From positions 1-62,613 of the forward strand of contig CAZJVD010000016.1 of the NCBI GenBank assembly GCA_964549505.1: 62,613 nt of DNA, in the 5' to 3' direction. Below, piece by piece: positions 43,007-51,758 of this stretch. The position numbers were made by a program, and so were the translations under genes. The stretch is from CAZJVD01 sp964549505 (GTDB lineage Bacteria > Bdellovibrionota > UBA1018 > CAZJVD01). Under the pieces are notes generated by a model. It worked only from the letters and a program-made list of their open reading frames with translations, had not been told where the DNA came from and did not search any database. Positions within the stretch are counted from its first letter, which is position 1. Every line of letters begins with the position of its first letter.

Positions 43007-45133
43007 GTGAGAAAACGTTCGCACCTTTTACTGCTTCTTCTGACTCTGGTGACCGGATCCGCGGTCGGAGGCGAGTCGGCCCCGCTGACGGCCGATCTCT
43101 CTGAGTGGGATTCTGGAGCGCGCCTGGATTCTGTTCTGTCGTTGATGAGTCCGGCGAGTCCGGTCTATCTCGCGCTTACTCCGGAAAACATTCCTCTTTT
43201 GAAAGAATGGGACAAGCAAGCCGCGGCACTTCTCGACGGCCCCAAGGCTTCGGGCGACGAAATCCTTGAAAGTTCAAAACTTGACGAACTCAAACTTCAG
43301 CGCGGGCGCGTGCAGTTTTTTGTAACGCTCTATCATGACCTGCGCAGCTGTGTTCCGAAAACGCCCGAAGAAAAGACAGCTTTCCTACAGGATCAGACTC
43401 CGCGCACACGAGGCGAGCATCTTGCCGTCGAGATCGCAACCGCTGCGATCTCCGCTCACTGTGTTCCCTCGACCAATCGGTTTGCGAGTCTCGAAGATCT
43501 CGGTAAGAATCTTGAGGCCGTCACAAGCCGTCTCGACGCTCAACAGAACGATCTGAAGCGTTTGAACGACGGAACATTAGCGCAAGCTTACGATGACCAT
43601 GCTCGCGAGCTGGCGCGTTCGGCTTATCTTCTCGATGTTGGCGATTGGTCCGATGCGAATACGGATTCGATCATTGAGGACGTCTGCAAGCCGACACGAA
43701 ATGGATACACGCTGGGAGTCACCGCTGACAACGACGGCTGTACATCGGACCGAAAAGATCGCTTGAAAAAAGTAGCGCGCGACGAGATCGACCGACTCAG
43801 GAAAGCGAAAGCGGGTCGCTTGGGCATGAAAGAACTGACCACTCAACTGGCAGCCATGCGCGACCAAGTCGAGTCACGTCGTGCGGCTGTACCCTACGTA
43901 CGAGTCGCGGAAACCACGGGCAATGAGAGGGGAACGGTATGGCGCTGGGAACATCACCCGGACCGTAAAAGAGGATTCTCGCAAAAGATGGAGGAGTACC
44001 GTCGTTCACTCTACGCGACGCTGAACCATCCTATAGGGTCTCTCTTTAGAAGCGATGAATTTTTAGGAAGTCGCTTTCGATCAGCCGACAGCACGGCGAA
44101 TGCGTGGAACGCAAACATCGCGTCTGTGAGTGTGCCCACCGTCGAACGCGTCACGGCGGCCGTCGAAGACAAGCGTGAAGGCCTCACGGATCAGGTTCAC
44201 AAGCTCAATGAGATAGCCAATAACAAGGATGCCGACGACTTTTCTAAAAACTTTCAGAGCCTCACGGGGCTCAACCCGACATCGATGGGGCGCTACATTG
44301 GCGGCGTGCACAGCAAGGACGCAGCTCAAGGTCGTGCCAGTGCAAAAGCCGCTTGCGAGGCTTTGAAACGTATCGATCATATCGAGGACGTAAACTTGCT
44401 CACGAGTCCCTTCACGTGGGTAACGCTTGTTGGTGGTCTCGGAGCGGTGGCACTCGGACCCGCGGCGATTGTCGCTGTCGGAATGGCGACCCTCGCCGTG
44501 GATGCGGCGATTTCGGTTCCTAAGATCGCAAGCGATGTGCGCGAAAGTCAGGAGCTCTGGGCGTCTTATCAAACAGGTTTTCAGACGGGAACGAAAACGG
44601 GCCTCGAGGCCTCGCAGGAAAAAACAGGTTCCGCGATGACAGGCTCGGCGCTGTTAGCGGCATCGGCTCTCGGAGAGTACGCGGGAGCTGTCAAACTTTT
44701 GCGTGGGTTTGAGCCAAAGGCTGAAGCGGATCAGATGGTCAAGGCGTTCACCGCAGCCGGAAAGCGCACATCCGCGCAGATCGCGCGAGCGGCGTCGATC
44801 GCACGAAGTTTTTCCGAACAACTCGGTCGTGAGACCGTTGAAGGGATGATCCGTATAGGCGCGCGACTCAAAGCGGCCGGCGGTGCTTTGCTTCACACAT
44901 TCAAGCGAGCCGTATCCTCTGGAGTGATCACGCAGGTACACGTCGAAAGATTTATCGCAGCGCTCTCGCGTGCTGGTCGTAGTGAGGCCGCAGATGAAGC
45001 ACTCCGGGCGATACAGAATGGGCAGATACCGATGGAACAGCTGTCGAAATTCATGAACGACGTGATCGAAGGCATACCCGCTGCCATCGCGGCGTGTGAA
45101 AAGGCGGCTTGTGCCGCTGCTGTCGGGATGTAG
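43007..45133 (+). CDS. 708-residue exported protein of unknown function
   Basis: Not recognised. It begins at a GTG with a signal peptide (LLLLLLTLVTGSAVGG). The first 420 residues are charged and helical, with coiled-coil-like stretches and several cysteines. Residues about 465-510 form a long glycine/alanine-rich hydrophobic block (VTLVGGLGAVALGPAAIVAVGMATLAVDAA is in this block, split here for reference: VTLVGGLGAVALG and PAAIVAVGM). The final 180 residues are Ala/Arg-rich helices ending in KAACAAAVGM. The hydrophobic block could insert into a membrane. It is the last gene of the 40-45 kb set. Confidence 0.65.
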   Translation: MRKRSHLLLLLLTLVTGSAVGGESAPLTADLSEWDSGARLDSVLSLMSPASPVYLALTPENIPLLKEWDKQAAALLDGPKASGDEILESSKLDELKLQRGRVQFFVTLYHDLRSCVPKTPEEKTAFLQDQTPRTRGEHLAVEIATAAISAHCVPSTNRFASLEDLGKNLEAVTSRLDAQQNDLKRLNDGTLAQAYDDHARELARSAYLLDVGDWSDANTDSIIEDVCKPTRNGYTLGVTADNDGCTSDRKDRLKKVARDEIDRLRKAKAGRLGMKELTTQLAAMRDQVESRRAAVPYVRVAETTGNERGTVWRWEHHPDRKRGFSQKMEEYRRSLYATLNHPIGSLFRSDEFLGSRFRSADSTANAWNANIASVSVPTVERVTAAVEDKREGLTDQVHKLNEIANNKDADDFSKNFQSLTGLNPTSMGRYIGGVHSKDAAQGRASAKAACEALKRIDHIEDVNLLTSPFTWVTLVGGLGAVALGPAAIVAVGMATLAVDAAISVPKIASDVRESQELWASYQTGFQTGTKTGLEASQEKTGSAMTGSALLAASALGEYAGAVKLLRGFEPKAEADQMVKAFTAAGKRTSAQIARAASIARSFSEQLGRETVEGMIRIGARLKAAGGALLHTFKRAVSSGVITQVHVERFIAALSRAGRSEAADEALRAIQNGQIPMEQLSKFMNDVIEGIPAAIAACEKAACAAAVGM

Positions 45134-45148
45134 TCTCTGTGCTAAACT
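45120..45148 (+). promoter_or_regulatory. Putative promoter of the PF10023-like peptidase gene
   Basis: CTGTCG (45120-45125) and the extended -10 TGCTAAACT (hexamer TAAACT, 45143-45148) are 17 nt apart; 9 nt separate the -10 from the ATG. The -35 lies in the end of the preceding gene. Confidence 0.35.
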
Positions 45149-45157
45149 TCTTAGTTC

Positions 45158-46189
45158 ATGATCTCTCTTAAGATCTCTGCAGTGGTATCGATCTTGGCGG
45201 TGACTCAGCTCGGCTGCGCAACGGTCCGCTACATCGCTCAGGCCGCGAAGGGTCAGTTCGAAATTTCGAATCGTACGAAACCCATTGCGGATGTGATCAA
45301 GAGTCCGCAGACGTCGGAGAGTCTCAAGCGTCTGCTCCAGGAAGTTCCTGCCATCAAAGCATTTGGGGAATCCAAGGGACTGAAAGCGACGAAGAACTAC
45401 GAGTCTTATGTCGACCTCAAGCGTCCGTATGTCGTTTGGGTCGTGTCGGCATCTGAGAAGCTCGCTTTCAAAGCTCGCAGCTGGTCGTTTCCGATTGTCG
45501 GGAGTTTCACCTACATGGGTTGGTTCAGTGAGGAAGCCGCGGCAAAGCAGGCGCGTTCCTTAACCGAAGAAGGTTTCGACGCCGATGTTCGCGGTGCGAG
45601 TGCGTACTCCACGCTCGGTTGGTTCAACGATCCCATTATCAACACGATGATTCTGCCCGGCGACAAGGCCGAAGGGGGACTGGTCAATCTCCTGTTACAC
45701 GAATCGGTGCATGCCACATTCTACAGGGACGGTCAGTCGACCTTTAACGAAGGACTAGCTGTCTTTGTGGCCGATCGGTTGGCTCCCGAATATCTTGCAG
45801 AAAAGTTTGGCAAGAACTCTAAGGAACTGGCCGCGTACCGCGAGCACGAGGAGCGTGGTGATGCGTATGGCTCCAAAATGAAAGCGGCCTACGAAAGCCT
45901 CGACGCTCTTTACGCCAGTTCCGTGCCCGACGCTGAAAAGCTCGAGAAGAAAGCCGGGATCTACGAAAAACTGACGAAGGATCTTTCGGCGCGGCGGACG
46001 CTCAATAATGCGAGTTTGATTCAATACAAAACGTATGGAACGGGACTCAAGGAGTTTCAGTCACTCTTCGAACGTTGTGGCGAAGACTGGGGGCGATTTT
46101 GGTCGGCCGTTCGAACCATTGATAAGAAGTCTTTTGAGTCCGAGCAAATGGACGCGATCGGTTCTGTGATCGATCGCGTACGCTGCTGA
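45158..46189 (+). CDS. Lipoprotein zinc metallopeptidase (putative aminopeptidase, PF10023 type)
   Basis: A 343-residue exported protein with a lipobox (QLGC). The zinc motif is HESVH (H181-H185), with a glutamate ligand 13 residues later in FNEGLA (E198), a gluzincin arrangement. The ASAYSTLGWFNDPIINTMI segment before it and the FNEGLAVFVADR segment after it resemble the putative aminopeptidase family PF10023. The 3' end overlaps the convergent xdhC frame by 133 nt. Confidence 0.85.
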   Translation: MISLKISAVVSILAVTQLGCATVRYIAQAAKGQFEISNRTKPIADVIKSPQTSESLKRLLQEVPAIKAFGESKGLKATKNYESYVDLKRPYVVWVVSASEKLAFKARSWSFPIVGSFTYMGWFSEEAAAKQARSLTEEGFDADVRGASAYSTLGWFNDPIINTMILPGDKAEGGLVNLLLHESVHATFYRDGQSTFNEGLAVFVADRLAPEYLAEKFGKNSKELAAYREHEERGDAYGSKMKAAYESLDALYASSVPDAEKLEKKAGIYEKLTKDLSARRTLNNASLIQYKTYGTGLKEFQSLFERCGEDWGRFWSAVRTIDKKSFESEQMDAIGSVIDRVRC

Positions 46190-46974
46190 TTCGTATCACG
46201 TGTCTGTAAGAGTTCGGCTGCGATACTCACTGCGATCTCGCTCGGGTCGTTTTTTCCAAACTTCAGTCCCATCGGACAACGAAGCGCGAAGACTTTTTCC
46301 TCTGAAACCCCGGCTTCGCGGAGGTCCTTTCGTAGAACTTTTGATTTCACCGAGCTCCCTAGGACACCGACGTAGGGTGCGTCGCGGGTTTTCATGATCT
46401 CGATCAACACAGGAAGGTCCGTCTGATGTCCTTGAGTCATGACGACGGAAAAGCAATCATGGGGAAGTGTCGCGACCTCTTTTGGAAGATCTTCCGATAG
46501 AACTTTTGTCAGTGCCCTGTGTTCTGGCAACCGATCCAACCACTCACGGCGTGTGTCGAGACAAATGACCTGACAATCGAGCGTCAGCAATAACCGAACG
46601 GTTGCCTGGGCGACGTGACCCGCACCAAACACCGCGATCGTCCAAGCGTGAACAGCCGGAAACACTTCAAAGAACAAGGTCACTTCGCCGCCGCAGCTCA
46701 TGCCGATATCGCGCTGAAGATTCCAAGTGATCATCTCGGACAGCTCGCCGCTTTCGGTTTTGAGAAACGTTTGAGCGTGGAGAATCGCGCGCGCTTCGAT
46801 CTTTCCTCCGCCCACCGTTCCGTGAGAAAGGCCACTTGCTGTCACGATCGCTTTCGCACCGGGATCTTGTGGAGCGTAGCCACGTACACCGACCATCGTG
46901 ACGACGACAAAGGCTTGGTGCCCGTCGAGGAGCTCTTGGACCTTTGAAAAATGCTCGATGTGGTGATTCCTCAT
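46057..46974 (-). CDS. xdhC: XdhC family molybdenum-cofactor insertion/maturation protein
   Basis: XdhC delivers sulfurated molybdenum cofactor to xanthine dehydrogenase. From the ATG at 46974 it has 305 residues. It shows the N-terminal VVVTMVGVRGYAPQDPGAK and HGTVGGGKIEARAI blocks, a Rossmann-type VFGAGHVAQATVRLL, and the VMTQGHQTD, YVGVLGSSVKS and CPMGLKFG motifs. Its ATG overlaps the xdhB stop by 4 nt. The family core ends near SIAAELL; the remaining 45 or so residues are antisense to the peptidase gene and probably dispensable. Confidence 0.9.
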   Translation of the reverse strand: MRNHHIEHFSKVQELLDGHQAFVVVTMVGVRGYAPQDPGAKAIVTASGLSHGTVGGGKIEARAILHAQTFLKTESGELSEMITWNLQRDIGMSCGGEVTLFFEVFPAVHAWTIAVFGAGHVAQATVRLLLTLDCQVICLDTRREWLDRLPEHRALTKVLSEDLPKEVATLPHDCFSVVMTQGHQTDLPVLIEIMKTRDAPYVGVLGSSVKSKVLRKDLREAGVSEEKVFALRCPMGLKFGKNDPSEIAVSIAAELLQTRDTNQQRTRSITEPIASICSDSKDFLSMVRTADQNRPQSSPQRSKSD

Positions 46975-49388
46975 GGAGTGTCTGGTGCCGCCTCTGGATA
47001 AAGGTGTGTGAAAATCTCTTCGTGAGTAGCCGGCAAGCGCAGCGCGACGGGTTCTTTGCTTCCACAGAAGCGCTCCGACTGATGAAGTGCGTCTTTGACA
47101 GCCGTCCACACCGAAACGCCGAGGAGCAGTGGTGGTTCACCGACGGCTTTCGAGCCACCGATGTTCTTCGTGTTGCCGAGATTCTCGATGAGATCGACGT
47201 TGAAGACCCGAGGCGTGTCCTGAATATTTGGAATCTTGTACGTGCTCGGCGAGTGCGACACGAGAAACCCGTTCTCGTAATGGAGTTTCTCCGTCGTCAC
47301 CCATCCCATGCCCTGAACAAACCCGCCCGTTGTCTGTCCGATATCGAGCCCGCGGTTGATGGGGCGACCCAAGTCCATCAAAATATCCACGCGTTTGACT
47401 TTGAGTTCACCGGTCCAACGGTCGATCTCGACTTCGCTCGCGGCCACACCCTGAGTAAAATAAAAAAACGGTCGGCCCTGACCCGTCACTTTGTTGTAAT
47501 GAATGCCCGGATACTTGAAGAACCCCGAGTCGCCGAGAGCGATTCGATTGAGGTAGGCTTCGCGTAAGAGTTCCGCAAAGGCGATGGAAACAGCCGGATT
47601 GGTTTTCGAAAAAACGCGTCCGTCTTTGAACTCAATCACTCCGGTCGAGTCGTTCAAGGTCGGCGCTGTCTCACCGATATCAATCTCAGGCTGTGTCCCT
47701 GCCGCAGCGGTGTGTTTCGCGCGCCGCTCTTCAGGAATGTCTAGAATCTTTTCTGCGAGAAGCGCAAGACGTCGTCGGATCTTTTCGCTTGCGCGCAAGG
47801 CGGCCGCTGCATTGATATCAGCTCCACTCGACGCCGCCGTAGGAGACGTGTTCGGAATCTTCTCAGTCGATGTCGGCATCACGCGAACGTCGTCATATGG
47901 TATTCCGAAACACTCTGCGACGACTTGAGCGATGCGTGTGTTCACGCCTTGACCCATCTCGGTTGCTCCGGTCGACACCTGAATCGTTCCGTCCAAGTGT
48001 GCGTTCACCAAAGCTGCTCCTTGATTGAGAAACCGTGTTGTGAACGAGATACCAAACTTAACCGCCGTGAGCGAAAGCCCGCGCAGATGGGTGGTCGACG
48101 TGCGATTAAAAGCGGCTGTTTCGGCGCGGCGACGAGCGTACTCACAATCGACTTCGAGTTTATCGAAAAGTGCCGGTAGCATATTGTTTTCAATCGGCTG
48201 ACCGTAGGGCGTCGTGTGCTCGGGTGTGCGGTAACAGTTGAGCTTCCGAATCTCAAGCGCGTCTTTTTTAAGAACGTGCGCGATGTCTTCAATAATACTC
48301 TCGATCGTCGCCACACCTTTCGGTCCGCCGAAACCACGAAAGGCTGTGTGCGGATGGTGATGGGTTTTGCAGACTTGACCGCGGATGCGCGCGTTCGGAA
48401 TGAAGTAAGCATTGTCCGAATGGAGCATGGCGCGTTCCATGATCGCCGTTGAAAGATCGGCATACGCTCCACCATCTGAGAAAAGTTCAACGTCGAGTGC
48501 TAGGATGCGGCCCTCGTCATCAAAGCCGACGTCGTAGTCGTTCTGAAAGGGATTGCGCTTTCCTGTGATGACCATGTCGTCGTCTTTGGTAAGAATCAGT
48601 CGAGCCGGCCGGCCGGTCTTCTGTGCGACGAGTGCTGCGATCGCAGCAAACGGTGTCGCTTGCGATTCTTTTCCGCCAAAAGCTCCACCCATGCGTTTCA
48701 CGACACAGACGACATCACGAAAGGGCAATCCCAGCGCGTGTGCTACGGCGTGCTGGACTTCGGTGGGATGTTGCGACGACGAGTGCACTTCGATCTGTCC
48801 GGCCTCGCCGGGATACGCGATGCAGGCTTGCGACTCGAGATAAAAGTGGTCCTGACCTGCAATGACAATCCGTCCACGCAACCGATGACGTGCGTCTCGA
48901 AGGGCGGTGGCGACATCACCTCGTTCTATCTTTCGTGCCGGACCGATAAAAAGTTTCTGCGCTTTGGCTTCGTCGATCGTCAGCGTCGGCTTGAGGACCT
49001 GATACTTCGCGTGAAACTCGCGCTTGCCGAGTTCGAGTGCGTCGCGGGTTTCGGCGGCAATCGCGGCGACGGGTTCACCTGCGAACAGAACCATGTCATC
49101 AGCGAGTATCGGCTGGTCCTGAAAGATCGTTCCCCAGCGATTGTGGATGAGATCATGCGCGGTGAACACACCGACGACTCCCGGCACCCGGAGGCTTGCT
49201 TTGCTGTCGACCTTCGTGATCCGAGCATGAGCGTGAGGACTCCACACAAGACCCACATGAAGATCGCCCGAAAAAGGCCTATCGTCGACGAACTCGGATC
49301 CGCCGCTGACATGTGTGCGGGCCGAGTCGTGGGGTGGACTGGTGGGCTCAGGAGTGCGGGGTTTTCGCGTAAACTTCTTCGACGTCAC
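46971..49388 (-). CDS. xdhB: Xanthine dehydrogenase, molybdopterin-binding subunit
   Basis: The 805-residue large subunit of a two-polypeptide (bacterial XdhAB type) xanthine dehydrogenase, oxidising hypoxanthine/xanthine to urate. Visible are GDLHVGLVWSPHAHARI, FAGEPVAAIAAET, GQDHFYLESQAC, RMGGAFGGKES, AFRGFGGPKG, TGATEMGQGVNTR and EPPLLLGVSVW, in family order. It overlaps xdhA and xdhC by 4 nt on each side (ATGA junctions). No other purine-catabolism genes are in the window. Confidence 0.92.
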   Translation of the reverse strand: MTSKKFTRKPRTPEPTSPPHDSARTHVSGGSEFVDDRPFSGDLHVGLVWSPHAHARITKVDSKASLRVPGVVGVFTAHDLIHNRWGTIFQDQPILADDMVLFAGEPVAAIAAETRDALELGKREFHAKYQVLKPTLTIDEAKAQKLFIGPARKIERGDVATALRDARHRLRGRIVIAGQDHFYLESQACIAYPGEAGQIEVHSSSQHPTEVQHAVAHALGLPFRDVVCVVKRMGGAFGGKESQATPFAAIAALVAQKTGRPARLILTKDDDMVITGKRNPFQNDYDVGFDDEGRILALDVELFSDGGAYADLSTAIMERAMLHSDNAYFIPNARIRGQVCKTHHHPHTAFRGFGGPKGVATIESIIEDIAHVLKKDALEIRKLNCYRTPEHTTPYGQPIENNMLPALFDKLEVDCEYARRRAETAAFNRTSTTHLRGLSLTAVKFGISFTTRFLNQGAALVNAHLDGTIQVSTGATEMGQGVNTRIAQVVAECFGIPYDDVRVMPTSTEKIPNTSPTAASSGADINAAAALRASEKIRRRLALLAEKILDIPEERRAKHTAAAGTQPEIDIGETAPTLNDSTGVIEFKDGRVFSKTNPAVSIAFAELLREAYLNRIALGDSGFFKYPGIHYNKVTGQGRPFFYFTQGVAASEVEIDRWTGELKVKRVDILMDLGRPINRGLDIGQTTGGFVQGMGWVTTEKLHYENGFLVSHSPSTYKIPNIQDTPRVFNVDLIENLGNTKNIGGSKAVGEPPLLLGVSVWTAVKDALHQSERFCGSKEPVALRLPATHEEIFTHLYPEAAPDTP

Positions 49389-50890
49389 GACAGGTTCTCT
49401 GAAAGGTCTTGAGCGAATCGTCGAAAGAGATTCTGGCTGAGTACCCGTCGGTAGCGATCGGATCCGCGAACATCGGAGCGGGGTTTGAGTTCGCTGGCCA
49501 GTATCTCGCCTGCTTTTTCAATCGTCGCGTCGTTGAGGGGTTTTGATTTTAAAAAACGTTCGGTCTTCGGCAACCTCAAGACCGTGGGACCGTTACCTCC
49601 ATACGCGATGTTTGCGCTCGTGATCACGCGATTCTTGGTGGAGATCAAAAATCCAGCTGTCACGCAGGAGATATCGAGATCCTTTCGTTGCGACACCTTG
49701 TAAAGACGCACGTGTTCGGACTTATCGGGAACCCGAAACGAAATCCCGACGATCAGCTCGTCTTTAGCGAGTGCCGTTTCTCGATACCCTTTATAAAACT
49801 TTGAAAACGGAATCTTTCGGGAGCCGCGTGCATTCACGGCATGCACGGTCGCATCCATGACCAGCAAGAAGGGGAGAGTATCGCCAATCGGTGAACCATT
49901 GGCCACGTTGCCGGCGAGGGTTGCGACATTCTTGATCTGAAGCGAGGCAAAGATCGTGAGGAGCTTACGAAACTCGGGTGCCGCGGCGTGTGTTTCGAGA
50001 AACGTTTCCAGTTCGGAAAGCGTGACCTTGGCGCCTACGTACGCGTGACCGTTCTTGAGATCCAATCGATACAGTTCTGGGATTTGCTGAACTGAAAAGA
50101 ACTGAGCGAGTGACGTCCGACCTTTGTTCACTGAGACACCGAGATCCGTTGCCGAGGAAAAAAGCTGCGCGGAGCGGTTCGCTCTTTTAAACGCGAGCGC
50201 CTCGCGTACGGTCGTCGGTGAACAGAACGACTTCGTCCCGTCGTCGAGCGAGACGGGAATTTTCGAAACGCGCGCCCATTCCTTCTGAAAATCGCCCGAG
50301 GGGTAGCGCTTACGCAGGGGCGGAACGCTCGACGGATCGACAGCCAGTGAAGCTTCCAAAATGGGTTGGTAACCGGTGCAGCGGCAGAGATTGCCAGTGA
50401 GATAGTTTTTTGCTCGCTTCTCGGTGATCTCGCGCTTGTCTTCGAAAAGCTGAGAGAGCGCCATCACAAAACCGGGTGTACAAAATCCGCATTGCGAGCC
50501 GTTGCAGTTCACCATGGCTTCTTGAACGGGGCCCAGATTTTTACCTTCGCTCAAACTCTCGACGGTGAGGATTTCCGACCCGTCGGCAAGCGCCACAGGA
50601 AAGATGCAAGCATTGATCGCTCGAAAGGCAGGTGGCAGGCCTTTCCCTGCTCCGGATTTCGCGACCGATTTGGTCGCTACGCCGGCGGCTGGCCCCGGCG
50701 GCACATAAGCGCGCAACACGGTGCATGCCCCACAGTCACCTTCGGCACAAACGATCTTCGTCCCTGTCATGCGTCGCTCGTAGCGCAGAAAATCCGCGAG
50801 CATCATAAAAGCCTGCGGACCGCGCACTTCGACGCGTTTGCCGTTGATCGATAAAAGAACATAGTCCCGAGAAAGCCGCTCTTTTCTCAT
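49385..50890 (-). CDS. xdhA: Xanthine dehydrogenase, FeS/FAD subunit
   Basis: A 501-residue small subunit. The N-terminal plant-type [2Fe-2S] domain has CAEGDCGACTV and a later single Cys; the second [2Fe-2S] domain has CGFCTPGFVM and GNLCRCTGYQPI. The C-terminal FAD domain carries TLAGNVANGSPIGD, the FAD pyrophosphate-binding loop. Length is typical of XdhA. It is the first gene of xdhABC, with a perfect TTGACA -35 upstream, and is divergent from the 51040 gene by 149 nt. Confidence 0.92.
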   Translation of the reverse strand: MRKERLSRDYVLLSINGKRVEVRGPQAFMMLADFLRYERRMTGTKIVCAEGDCGACTVLRAYVPPGPAAGVATKSVAKSGAGKGLPPAFRAINACIFPVALADGSEILTVESLSEGKNLGPVQEAMVNCNGSQCGFCTPGFVMALSQLFEDKREITEKRAKNYLTGNLCRCTGYQPILEASLAVDPSSVPPLRKRYPSGDFQKEWARVSKIPVSLDDGTKSFCSPTTVREALAFKRANRSAQLFSSATDLGVSVNKGRTSLAQFFSVQQIPELYRLDLKNGHAYVGAKVTLSELETFLETHAAAPEFRKLLTIFASLQIKNVATLAGNVANGSPIGDTLPFLLVMDATVHAVNARGSRKIPFSKFYKGYRETALAKDELIVGISFRVPDKSEHVRLYKVSQRKDLDISCVTAGFLISTKNRVITSANIAYGGNGPTVLRLPKTERFLKSKPLNDATIEKAGEILASELKPRSDVRGSDRYRRVLSQNLFRRFAQDLSENLS

Positions 50891-50902
50891 GGCAACGGCA
50901 AC

Positions 50903-50929
50903 GATTTACTGCGGCGTGCGATCTGTCAA
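50903..50929 (-). promoter_or_regulatory. Putative promoter of xdhABC
   Basis: Minus-strand TTGACA (50924-50929) and TAAATC (50903-50908) are 15 nt apart, shorter than ideal. The -10 lies 12 nt before the ATG and there is no Shine-Dalgarno. Confidence 0.4.
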
Positions 50930-50955
50930 GCGTCGTGCAGGCCCACAATCAGCGC

Positions 50956-50985
50956 TTGACTCGCGATGACACGTTGTGCTAAAAA
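50956..50985 (+). promoter_or_regulatory. Putative promoter of the 51040 gene
   Basis: TTGACT (50956-50961) and the extended -10 TGCTAAAAA (hexamer TAAAAA, 50980-50985) are 18 nt apart. Unlike most genes here, a leader of about 48 nt with GGAGG before the ATG follows. Confidence 0.5.
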
Positions 50986-51039
50986 GCATTCGCTTTTGAA
51001 GAACGGTCAGGCTTTTTTTAGGTTTTTTTTGGAGGACGT

Positions 51040-51756
51040 ATGAAGAAGTTTTCGTTGTTGTCGATGGTTTCTGTGTTGTTGTCGCTCTCGGCTTTTGCTG
51101 AGAATTTTGGCGACGCTACTCATCATCTCTACCAGGTCTACCAGGACAGCGGTTGGTACTGCCGCGTCTTCGACTTGAAGGAAACAAACGCCGGAGCCTA
51201 CTTGCGGGGAGACGAGCTTGCTAGCGCGGGGCCGGTCGAGAAACTCACGGACATCGGACCCTTGGACGGTGGTGTTTTCGTGTACCGTGTCGGCCCCAGC
51301 GACGAGGGCAATGGCTTTTCGATCCAGTTGCATCGCAGTGGTGATGAGATAGTTTCACGTGCCGTGACCGAGTCAGGTAGCGATGTGCGGTTGTACAACT
51401 ATGGAAACATTCGGCAAGAGGTGGAATGTCAGCGGTGGTCGACAACACACATGGCGAAGCGCGATAGTCACTACTTCAGGTTGGAACACCCTGCTTTCAA
51501 GGCGCTAAAAACCATACGCGCACTTAAAAAAGATCCCGAGCGTTTCAAGGTGAGACCCTCTGATGCTGAAATGATCCGTTACTTGGAAACGGATCCTCGG
51601 ACTTCAGGTACGATAAGAGAGCTCTTTGAAAACAGTCCCGAGTTACTGAAGAGAGCGCAGCAACGCATGTTGAAGCTCGATGATCTTGAAGAAATAGTGA
51701 CTCGTTTTCTGGAAATGAAGTCCCGCAAAAAGCTGGACGACGCTTCGAAGTACTGA
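51040..51756 (+). CDS. Exported protein of unknown function
   Basis: A 238-residue protein with a classic signal peptide (MKKFSLLSMVSVLLSLSAFA) and strong ribosome-binding site (GGAGG). The mature protein has two cysteines (WYCRVF, QEVECQ) that may pair, a beta-rich N-terminal half and a charged helical C-terminal half. No family recognised. It ends 2 nt before the convergent lipoprotein gene. Confidence 0.7.
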   Translation: MKKFSLLSMVSVLLSLSAFAENFGDATHHLYQVYQDSGWYCRVFDLKETNAGAYLRGDELASAGPVEKLTDIGPLDGGVFVYRVGPSDEGNGFSIQLHRSGDEIVSRAVTESGSDVRLYNYGNIRQEVECQRWSTTHMAKRDSHYFRLEHPAFKALKTIRALKKDPERFKVRPSDAEMIRYLETDPRTSGTIRELFENSPELLKRAQQRMLKLDDLEEIVTRFLEMKSRKKLDDASKY

Positions 51757-51758
51757 GC

